A stretch of DNA of 15,789 nucleotides from CADCTB01 sp038231955 (GTDB lineage Bacteria; Actinomycetota; Acidimicrobiia; Acidimicrobiales; AC-14): assembly GCA_038231955.1 (NCBI GenBank), contig JBBSIS010000059.1, forward strand, positions 1 through 15,789. Direction: 5' to 3'. Made by a program: the position numbers and the translations under genes. Under the pieces are notes generated by a model. That model worked only from the letters and a program-made list of their open reading frames with translations. It was not told the DNA's origin and searched no databases. This document shows positions 7,684 to 15,789 of the stretch, piece after piece (positions within the stretch are counted from its first letter, which is position 1; the number at the start of each line of letters is the position of its first letter).

Positions 7684-8861
7684 GCCCGCTGCGGGGAGTC
7701 GAGGACCCCGACCGGCTGCGAGGGCTGGTGGCCGCCATCCTGGCCATCAGCTCCGATCTCTCCCTGCCCGTTGTCCTGCGCCACATCGTCGAGTCGGCCA
7801 TCACCCTGATCGGCGCCCGCTACTGCGCCCTGGCAGTCCTCGACACTGCGGGCCACGGGCTCTCGGAATTCGTCCACGCCGGCATGGGCCCCGACGAGAT
7901 CAGCGCTATCGGACACCTCCCTGAGGGCCACGGGATTCTCGGACTGCTCATCCTCGAGCCCAAGCCGCTGCGCCTGGCCGTGCTGGGCGCCCACCCCGAC
8001 AGCTACGGGTTCCCCCCGAACCACCCGCCGATGGGCTCGTTCCTGGGCGTGCCGATCCGGGTGCGCCAACAGGTCTTCGGCAACCTCTACCTGACCGAAA
8101 AGCAGGGGGCGGCCGAGTTCTCCGCCGAGGATGAGGTGTTGGCCGTGGCCCTGGCCGGGGCGGCGGGTATCGCCATCGAAAACGCCCGCCTGTCCGCCCG
8201 GGTGGCCGAGTTGTCCCTGATCGAGGACCGGGAGCGCATCGCCGCCGACCTCCACGACACCGTCATCCAGCGTCTCTTCGCCACCGGCCTCGGGCTGCAG
8301 GGCGTCGTCCGCTCCACATCCGACCCCGCTTCGGCCAGCCGGATCCAGGTCGCCGTCGACGACATGGACGAGACGATCCGGCAGATCCGTTCGACCATCT
8401 TCGCCCTCCAGAGCCCACGCGTGGCCGGGCGCAGCCTGCGGGACGAGATCCTGGCCCTGGTCACCGACGCGGCCGCCAGCCTGGGCTTCGAGCCGGGCGT
8501 TCGCGTCAGCGACCTCGTCGACGGCAACGTCCCCGACGCGGTGGGTATCCAGCTGCTGGCCGTCCTTCGGGAAGCCCTGTCGAACGTGGTTCGCCACGCC
8601 GGCGCCTCGCAGGTGAACGTGACCGTCGACATCACCGTCGCCGACCTCGTCACCACCGTCGTCGACGACGGCGTCGGGGCTGGGCCGGGCGAACGGCCGG
8701 GCGGCAAGGGCCTGGCCAGCCTGCACCACCGGGCCGAGGCGCTGGGCGGAACCCTCGAGCTCCGAGCGGGCGCCGATGGGGCGGGCACCAGCGTGTGCTG
8801 GCGGGTACCGCTGCGGGCGACGCCCTCTAGGGAACGAGGTGGGCCATTCGCCAGCCGGTGA
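7680..8861 (+). CDS. Single-GAF sensor histidine kinase, DevS/DosT-like
   Basis: This 393-aa cytoplasmic kinase has an N-terminal GAF domain (about 20-175), a HisKA_3 dimerisation/phosphoacceptor domain with H192 in RIAADLHDTVIQRLFATGL, and a HATPase domain with N-box LREALSNVVRHAGAS, G1 VVDDGVGAG and GGKGLASLHHRAEALGG. The GAF segment GHGILGLLILEPKPLRL, PPNHPPMGSFLGVPIRVR and YLTEKQGA follows DevS GAF-A closely. H115 in HPPM is in the region where DevS/DosT bind heme, so heme-based gas or redox sensing is plausible but unproven. No membrane segments. It is coupled to the upstream regulator. The last ~13 residues (PSRERGGPFASR) are read from the 3' end of the opposing PPOX-like remnant and are probably not native, suggesting a junction near 8820. 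Confidence 0.9.
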   Translation: MSPLRGVEDPDRLRGLVAAILAISSDLSLPVVLRHIVESAITLIGARYCALAVLDTAGHGLSEFVHAGMGPDEISAIGHLPEGHGILGLLILEPKPLRLAVLGAHPDSYGFPPNHPPMGSFLGVPIRVRQQVFGNLYLTEKQGAAEFSAEDEVLAVALAGAAGIAIENARLSARVAELSLIEDRERIAADLHDTVIQRLFATGLGLQGVVRSTSDPASASRIQVAVDDMDETIRQIRSTIFALQSPRVAGRSLRDEILALVTDAAASLGFEPGVRVSDLVDGNVPDAVGIQLLAVLREALSNVVRHAGASQVNVTVDITVADLVTTVVDDGVGAGPGERPGGKGLASLHHRAEALGGTLELRAGADGAGTSVCWRVPLRATPSRERGGPFASR

Positions 8862-9149
8862 TGATCTCGGTGGCCAGTCGGAAGGCCGGAGCCCCGATCC
8901 GTACCGGGAGCGCAGAGGCCACGCCGGTCACGTGCACGTCCCAGACGACCTGCCCCTCCGCGCGGACGGAATCGGTCTCGAAGGCCGCCACACAGCCCGT
9001 ATGGCGCGTGACACCCCGTCCTCGGCGCCGGGAACGAAGACGATGCCCTCGTCCACGACGGTGAACCTCACGGGGATGATGACCAGCACGGCTCGCATGG
9101 ACGCCGCCACCCGGCCATGGCCGCCGGGCCCGAGCAGCGACAGGCAGTC
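8827..9149 (-). pseudogene. PPOX-class (pyridoxamine 5'-phosphate oxidase-like) flavin-binding protein, frameshifted remnant
   Basis: The minus strand reads DCLSLLGPGGHGRVAASMRA, then VIIPVRFTVVDEGIVFVPG and EDGVSRAIRAV. After a frame change near 8988-8996 it reads CVAAFETDSV, WDVHVTGVAS and APAFRLATEIITGWRM, ending at TAG 8827-8829. This follows the family pattern: CLxLL, GRVA, PVNF, VVF, AFEVD, a W-x-V-x-VTG strand and the terminal ITGxR. About 105 codons survive across two frames. The extreme N-terminus is lost at a junction with alcohol dehydrogenase sequence near 9149. The 3' end overlaps the kinase gene by 35 bp. Such proteins bind FMN or F420-type cofactors; this copy is not functional as read. 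Confidence 0.7.
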
Positions 9150-9350
9150 CGGCCGCAGGGACGGATGAGGGTGGTCGCCAGCTCGAAGGTGGCTGGCACA
9201 CCGACGGCTTCGATGGCCACATCGGCCCGTAGCCCGCCGGTCAAGGCCCGGATCACCTCGAGGGGGTCCTCCCGGCCGTTGTTGACGATCACGTCGGCGC
9301 CGAACTGCTTGGCTGCGTCGAGCCGGCTGTCGTCCTTTGACTCCGTCGCC
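9150..9350 (-). pseudogene. Zinc-type alcohol dehydrogenase, internal fragment
   Basis: Minus-strand translation gives ATESKDDSRLDAAKQFGADV, then IVNNGREDPLEVIRALTGGL, RADVAIEAVGVPATFELATT and LIRPCGR. This is the part of the NAD(P)-binding Rossmann domain after the GxGxxG loop in medium-chain Zn dehydrogenases: the acidic/S residue region, KxFGAD, then DVAIEAVGxPxTF and the xxxRPGGR strand. About 67 residues remain of roughly 345. Both the catalytic N-terminal domain and the C-terminal end are missing. It joins PPOX-like sequence at about 9149 and DUF6262-like sequence at about 9345, so it is an orphan internal piece. Confidence 0.75.
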
Positions 9351-9500
9351 CGAGAGGCCGCCGTCTCACGAGCGTGGCTCTACAACCAGCCCGAGCTCCG
9401 CACCGAGATCGAACGGCTCCGCCAACGTCGTCGGCCCGCCGCACAGCCGGTCATCCCCGACCGCCAACGCCCCTGGAGGTGGCAGCCAGGCCTGAGACCC
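9345..9500 (+). pseudogene. DUF6262-like transposon-associated protein fragment
   Basis: The plus strand reads VAREAAVSRAWLYNQPELRT followed by EIERLRQRRRP and a later PDRQR. This resembles the start of DUF6262 proteins, usually VARxAGVSRxWLYxQPxLRxEIxRLR, which accompany tyrosine-type integrases in Tn554-like three-gene units. The fragment begins abruptly where the alcohol dehydrogenase piece ends (about 9345), lacks a proper start and loses similarity after about 9500. Assignment is from motif memory, not a search. It is a second trace of an integrase-type element besides the recombinase remnant at 5609-5777. Confidence 0.55.
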
Positions 9501-9524
9501 CGGAACCCCTCAGAGCGGAACCTG

Positions 9525-9541
9525 GCCCGCTTCGGGCGGGC
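9525..9541 (+). other. GC hairpin upstream of the small membrane protein
   Basis: GCCCGC-TTCGG-GCGGGC forms a 6-bp G/C stem with a UUCG-like loop. It lies 20 nt before the ATG at 9562, in a stretch with no other signal. It could be a terminator of the fragment upstream or a leader hairpin. Confidence 0.4.
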
Positions 9542-9561
9542 GTCTCGCCGGCCGGCCCGGC

Positions 9562-9858
9562 ATGATCATCGGCACCACCCTCTGGATCGTCGTGATCTCG
9601 GTCATGTCGAGCTGGGGGGCGCGCCAACGCGTCGTGCTACGTGGCAACACGCGGCGCAGCCTCCTCGCCTTTGGTGGATGGGGCGTCCTGTACGGCGCCG
9701 CCCCGCTGGTCGGGCTCCTGCGCTATCCGCAGCGGCCGGCGTTCTGGCTCCCGGCTGCCGTGATCGTCGCACTGCCTCTCGTGCTCGTCGCCTGCTGGCC
9801 GCACGAGCGGCGGCCCCAAGGCCGACCGGAGGCCTTGGTGAGCCCACACCCGTCGTGA
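9562..9858 (+). CDS. Small three-helix membrane protein
   Basis: This 98-aa protein has three hydrophobic stretches: about 2-17 (IIGTTLWIVVISVMSS), 32-52 (SLLAFGGWGVLYGAAPLVGL) and 61-79 (FWLPAAVIVALPLVLVACW), then a charged, Pro-rich tail. No Shine-Dalgarno precedes ATG 9562 and the first helix starts at residue 2, so the true start may have been lost upstream where foreign fragments end. Its stop overlaps the GTG of the winged-helix gene (GTGA), indicating an operon of a membrane protein with its regulator. Such pairs are common, but I do not recognise this family and infer no transport or sensing role. Confidence 0.5.
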   Translation: MIIGTTLWIVVISVMSSWGARQRVVLRGNTRRSLLAFGGWGVLYGAAPLVGLLRYPQRPAFWLPAAVIVALPLVLVACWPHERRPQGRPEALVSPHPS

Positions 9859-10202
9859 CCGGCGGAACCCACCCTCGCCACCGCCTCGATGAGGTGCTTT
9901 CCTCGCCGCTCCGCCTGTCCATCGTCTCGGCGCTGTCCGCGGTGTAGAAGGCGGAGTTCCGGGCGGTCCGTGAGGCGGTCGAGGTCTCCGACTCCCTCCT
10001 GTCGAAGCAGGTCGCCCTGCTCGAGCAGGCCGGGTACCTCGAGGTCCGCAAAGGGCGCGCCGGCAGGCGCCCGCTCACCTGGCTGGTGCTCAACGGGGCG
10101 GGGCGTCAGGCTCTGGCGGCGCATATCGCCGCCCTGGCCGCCATCACCCAGGGCCACGGCCTGGTGGCCGATTCCAGCGGAGCTCCGACCAAGGCCGGGT
10201 GA
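9855..10202 (+). pseudogene. Winged-helix transcriptional regulator with in-frame amber codon
   Basis: The frame from GTG 9855 encodes RLDEVLSSPLRLSIVSALSA, then TAG at codon 31 (9945-9947), then KAEFRAVREAVEVSDSLLSK, QVALLEQAGYLEVRKGR, RPLTWLVLNGAGRQALAAHI and a stop at 10200-10202. Without the amber it would be a 115-aa protein matching the HTH_27/MarR-like winged-helix family: first helix with PxRLxIxxAL, recognition helix SDSLLSKQVALLEQAGYL, wing RKGRAGRRP. The codon expected at the break is acidic (for example GAG), one base from TAG. Amber lies between helix 1 and helix 2, so the truncated peptide cannot bind DNA. The frame is otherwise clean, pointing to a recent nonsense mutation, sequencing error, or less likely suppression. 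Confidence 0.75.
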
Positions 10203-10387
10203 CGGCGACGGTCCCCACCGTGCTCCGACCCGAGCCCAGTAGGTGGGTCGTGCTGACAGCCTGCAGGTTGCGCCCACCCGCCTGGGACGACGGGAGCGCT
10301 GGGCGGGACGGAGCCAACGAACGCGACAAGACCGGCGGCCGCGGCAGCGGCGTTGACGGCGGGCAAGTCCCACCGGATGGCCTCCAC
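10106..10387 (-). CDS. Doubtful small ORF downstream of the Asp-box gene
   Basis: A GTG at complement 10387-10385 follows an AAAGGA Shine-Dalgarno by 6 nt and starts VEAIRWDLPAVNAAAAAAGL, then VAFVGSVPPSAPVV. It lies 47 nt after the Asp-box gene on the same strand. GC3 is high in the first ~35 codons, then falls, and the last 97 bp are antisense to the winged-helix pseudogene. No family recognised. It may be a truncated remnant rather than a gene. Confidence 0.2.
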   Translation of the reverse strand: MEAIRWDLPAVNAAAAAAGLVAFVGSVPPSAPVVPGGWAQPAGCQHDPPTGLGSEHGGDRRRHPALVGAPLESATRPWPWVMAARAAICAARA

Positions 10388-10392
10388 GTCGG

Positions 10393-10426
10393 TCCTTTCA
10401 GGTCGCGATCGCTGTGCCGGAAAGGA
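10393..10426. terminator. Weak inverted repeat downstream of the Asp-box gene
   Basis: TCCTTTC (10393-10399) and GAAAGGA (10420-10426) are inverted copies; the spacer contains the palindrome GCGATCGC (10405-10412). Position 9 nt after the Asp-box stop suggests a terminator, but the stem is short. Confidence 0.3.
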
Positions 10427-10434
10427 TGAGCATC

Positions 10435-12024
10435 TCAGCGAAGGGAATCCACGCTGTGAGACCGTCGTACGCGCCAGACGGCGACCATGGTCAGTCCCAT
10501 GCCGACGGCCACTCCCGCACCTACAAGGAGCCAACCGGGTACGTCAGGTCCGTCGGAGTCGGAAGTGTCGGTCTTGGCGGTCAACGCCAGGGAAGCCGAG
10601 TAAACGTCCTCGGCCGAACTGTCACGGATGGCGTTCCGAGTGTCCTGCCAGGCGAAGTATACGTTGTCATTGGTCGAAGAAATGCCTACGTTGAACTTGC
10701 TGGCGAACTTCCACACGCCGAACGACCGGTCGATGCCGCGATCGGTAATCCGGAGGTTGGGATCCACGGTCCGGCCATAGTCACTCGACGACGCGTAGTA
10801 AACGTCCGAGATGCCCTCCTCGGAGCCTTGACCAGTGGCCGGCACCGCCGCCCTCGGGTTGTTGCGAAAGTCGTACCAGGCGATGTCCAGGCGTCCGTTC
10901 GGAGCGATCGACAGACCCGGCTCGTAGTGGTTGACCTTGATGCGATCATCGTTGACCGTCACCCGCTCACCCCACGTCTTGCCCCCGTCAGCGGACGCCC
11001 GGAGGAAGATGTCCTGGAAACCCTCGAACCCGGTCGCCTGGTTATTGACCTCCGCAGTGGCGTACCAGACCATGTAGAGCGACGCAGAGTTGGGGTCAGC
11101 GGCCAGTAGCGGGGGTCGGCCGGGGGACTGGGCTCCCGGGTCGATGTCGATCGCCTTCGACCACGTCTTGCCATGGTCGGCGGATCGGGAGTACCGGATC
11201 GGCTTCACGGGGCCGGGCGGGGAGCCGGCGGGCGCGGGCGGGAAGGCCGACGCCTGGAACACTGCGTGGACGGTGCCATCGGCTCCGACGGCCAGCCCGG
11301 GGTAGTCACCGCCCCGTTCGTCAGTGAGGTCGACGGGCGGGCCGAACGTCCTGCCGCCGTCGACGGACGGGGCGACCATGCTCTTGCGCTTCTCCTTGGC
11401 GGTGGGCGTAAAGATCCCCTGGCGCCAGCCTACGTAGACCCGCTCCGGGGCAGAGGGGTCGATGGCCAGCATCGGCCCCTTGTTCAGGCCCAGGTCCGGG
11501 TTTCCGTCGGGTGCGTCGTAGACCTTGGTGGTGGTGGCGAAGCTCCGTCCTCCGTCCTCCGATCGGGCCAGGAACACCGGGCGCGGGGTCTCGTTGCGAG
11601 CCCGGCCGAGGAACTCGCTGGCCACGAACGCGACGTAAAGGTTCCCGTTTTTGGCGAAGGCCAATGTGGCATAGGCCCCGTACTCTCCGTAGAAGCTGCA
11701 GTCGTTGAAGGGCTTCAGCATCGGATCCCCGCCGGGTGACCATGACCGCCCTTCGTCGGTGGAGATGTGGACGACGCAACTGCGGGCGCCCCGCACGTCG
11801 CTCTCCACCGTTACCAGCTCCCCGTTGGCGGGATTACGGGCAATTTGGGGCGAGGAGTGGGCCCTCACCGGCGTCGGGTTGGCTGTGACCTGGACTGCTG
11901 CCGTCAGCACCGGCTTGGGCGCCACCTCCTGTCCGGTCGCTGGGGTAGCCAACAGGGCGACCATCGCCGCACCGGCGAGGACTGACGTCCTGCGGGCGCC
12001 GCCGCTGATCCTGGTGCCGTTCAT
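10435..12024 (-). CDS. Secreted, membrane-anchored Asp-box (sialidase/BNR-superfamily) protein
   Basis: This 529-aa protein is exported. A signal peptide covers about residues 1-32 (RR at 11-12, SVLAGAAMVALLATPATG core). The body is a beta-propeller with six Asp-box motifs: 88 STDEGRSW, 155 SEDGGRSF, 220 SVDGGRTF, 281 SADHGKTW, 344 SADGGKTW and a degenerate 413 SSDYGRTV. A C-terminal membrane helix (about 496-516) followed by VRRSHSVDSLR anchors it. Start chosen at ATG 12024 because AGGAGG lies 5 nt upstream; a longer frame from 12072 lacks such a site. The classic sialidase FRIP motif is not evident; SPQIARNP at 58-65 sits where it would fall. It may be a glycosidase-like or purely structural/binding propeller. 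Substrate unknown. Confidence 0.8.
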   Translation of the reverse strand: MNGTRISGGARRTSVLAGAAMVALLATPATGQEVAPKPVLTAAVQVTANPTPVRAHSSPQIARNPANGELVTVESDVRGARSCVVHISTDEGRSWSPGGDPMLKPFNDCSFYGEYGAYATLAFAKNGNLYVAFVASEFLGRARNETPRPVFLARSEDGGRSFATTTKVYDAPDGNPDLGLNKGPMLAIDPSAPERVYVGWRQGIFTPTAKEKRKSMVAPSVDGGRTFGPPVDLTDERGGDYPGLAVGADGTVHAVFQASAFPPAPAGSPPGPVKPIRYSRSADHGKTWSKAIDIDPGAQSPGRPPLLAADPNSASLYMVWYATAEVNNQATGFEGFQDIFLRASADGGKTWGERVTVNDDRIKVNHYEPGLSIAPNGRLDIAWYDFRNNPRAAVPATGQGSEEGISDVYYASSSDYGRTVDPNLRITDRGIDRSFGVWKFASKFNVGISSTNDNVYFAWQDTRNAIRDSSAEDVYSASLALTAKTDTSDSDGPDVPGWLLVGAGVAVGMGLTMVAVWRVRRSHSVDSLR

Positions 12025-12029
12025 GATTG

Positions 12030-12035
12030 CCTCCT
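12030..12035 (-). promoter_or_regulatory. Consensus Shine-Dalgarno of the Asp-box gene
   Basis: AGGAGG on the minus strand, 5 nt before ATG 12024. It decides the start in favour of 12024 and is the strongest ribosome binding site in the window. Confidence 0.85.
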
Positions 12036-12110
12036 GAAGGTGTTTCGGTCGGGGTGAGAGTCGTGCCTGCACGGCCTCGCTCCTGAGGGCGGCCCCTCCC
12101 CCGACCGGCC

Positions 12111-12116
12111 ACAGTA
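12111..12116 (-). promoter_or_regulatory. Possible -10 box of the Asp-box gene
   Basis: TACTGT on the minus strand fits TANNNT and would give a leader of about 80 nt. No clear -35 is seen. Confidence 0.2.
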
Positions 12117-12134
12117 GTCACACCATCCGGGCCG

Positions 12135-12158
12135 GACGCCCGCTCAGCCCGACGGCTC
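12135..12158 (+). repeat. 24-bp direct repeat, left copy
   Basis: This copy is identical over 24 bases to 15665-15688, in the same orientation. It begins GACGCCCGCTCAG and ends GACGGCTC. It lies 106 bp before the ATG of the hybrid kinase. Read on the minus strand it could encode a terminal EPSG-stop, as the right copy does for the convergent gene. Confidence 0.95.
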
Positions 12159-12217
12159 ACCTCCGGGCAGGGCGCGGCACCGGCGCCCCGACTTCAGACA
12201 CGGGTCGGACCGACCGA

Positions 12218-12223
12218 TACCCT
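12218..12223 (+). promoter_or_regulatory. Possible -10 box of the hybrid kinase
   Basis: TACCCT (TANNNT) lies about 40 nt before the kinase ATG. A transcript from about 12230 would begin near the hairpin at 12233-12250. Low confidence. Confidence 0.25.
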
Positions 12224-12232
12224 CAGTTGTGG

Positions 12233-12250
12233 CGAGAACTCGGATTCTCG
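12233..12250 (+). other. Leader hairpin before the hybrid kinase
   Basis: CGAGAA-CTCGGA-TTCTCG is a perfect 6-bp inverted repeat with a 6-nt loop, ending 13 nt before the ATG at 12264, which has no Shine-Dalgarno. It could affect translation or be an operator half-site pair. Confidence 0.4.
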
Positions 12251-12263
12251 TTCGGCGCAACCG

Positions 12264-15664
<3,401 letters not shown>

Positions 15665-15666
<2 letters not shown>

Positions 15667-15688
15667 CGCCCGCTCAGCCCGACGGCTC
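15665..15688 (+). repeat. 24-bp direct repeat, right copy
   Basis: Exact copy of 12135-12158. Its first two bases belong to the hybrid kinase stop codon (TGA 15664-15666), and it contains the stop of the convergent minus-strand gene. The distance between copies is 3530 bp, enclosing only the hybrid kinase. Confidence 0.95.
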
Positions 15689-15789
15689 CTCGTCACCGGC
15701 GGCGGGGTCCGACGTCTGGAAGCCGGCACGGGTCATCGTGCCCCAGTCGGTCCGCTTCTGCAGGAACTTCTTGATCCCGCGCAGGCGCC
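15674..15789 (-). CDS. C-terminal end of an unidentified convergent gene
   Basis: The minus strand is open from the window edge and reads LRGIKKFLQKRTDWGTMTRA, then GFQTSDPAAGDEEPSG, ending at TGA (complement 15674-15676). Only 37 residues are visible. The basic helix with a DWGTMTRxGF-like ending resembles the cytoplasmic tail of some membrane glycosyltransferases of family 2, but this is a guess. The last codons lie in the 24-bp direct repeat. It converges on the hybrid kinase with 7 bp between the stops. Confidence 0.5.
   Translation of the reverse strand, partial: RLRGIKKFLQKRTDWGTMTRAGFQTSDPAAGDEEPSG

Noticed and set aside
10226..10250. CGACCC/GGGTCG inverted repeat after the winged-helix pseudogene as a terminator
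   Set aside because: Only 6 bp with a 13-nt loop and no T-run; frequent by chance at this G+C.

Overview
The window is about 70% G+C and reads as an actinobacterial chromosome, most likely an uncultured member of the Acidimicrobiia or a related lineage. The evidence is the rpmB / fakA-like (DAK2) / recG block, GTG starts, several starts that look leaderless (a TANNNT box 6-8 nt before the start codon with no Shine-Dalgarno), and a DevR/DevS-type two-component pair. The taxonomic placement is inferred from gene content only.

Layout. Positions 1-5612 are intact housekeeping DNA: the 3' end of thiD, a coupled hypothetical membrane protein, and a small hypothetical gene with rpmB on the minus strand. 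Divergent from rpmB are the fakA-like gene, which carries an in-frame (CTCGAC)6 expansion, and recG, which ends in a strong hairpin. In many actinobacteria rsmD and coaD follow recG; here the order breaks. Positions 5609-6405 hold the minus-strand C-terminus of a tyrosine recombinase (frameshifted), the N-terminal half of a VOC/glyoxalase-like gene (frameshifted), and a plus-strand TfoX-domain gene with a one-base deletion. Positions 6509-8861 are better preserved: a 119-aa protein of unknown function with an internal 37-residue repeat is divergent from a DevR-like response regulator. The regulator is translationally coupled to a single-GAF DevS-like histidine kinase. Positions 8827-10202 are a second scrapyard: a frameshifted PPOX-type flavin-binding fragment, an internal piece of a zinc-type alcohol dehydrogenase, a DUF6262-like fragment of the kind found with transposon integrases, a small membrane protein, and a winged-helix regulator interrupted by an amber codon.

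Positions 10435-12024 encode a secreted, membrane-anchored Asp-box (sialidase/BNR-type) protein on the minus strand. Positions 12264-15666 encode a large hybrid histidine kinase (extracellular sensor, PAS, HisKA, HATPase, two receiver domains, HPt) with a one-base frameshift close to its end. The window closes on the 3' end of a convergent gene. A perfect 24-bp direct repeat flanks the hybrid kinase gene exactly, one copy lying over the stop codons of the kinase and of the convergent gene. This suggests insertion or duplication at the 3' end of that gene.

The functional themes are core metabolism and DNA repair, then signal transduction (DevRS-like pair, orphan hybrid kinase) separated by gene fragments left by recombination. 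I did not find a convincing new multi-gene system. The best candidates for a second look are the repeat-flanked hybrid kinase, the repeat protein divergent from devRS, and the mosaic of fragments that carries recombinase remnants.
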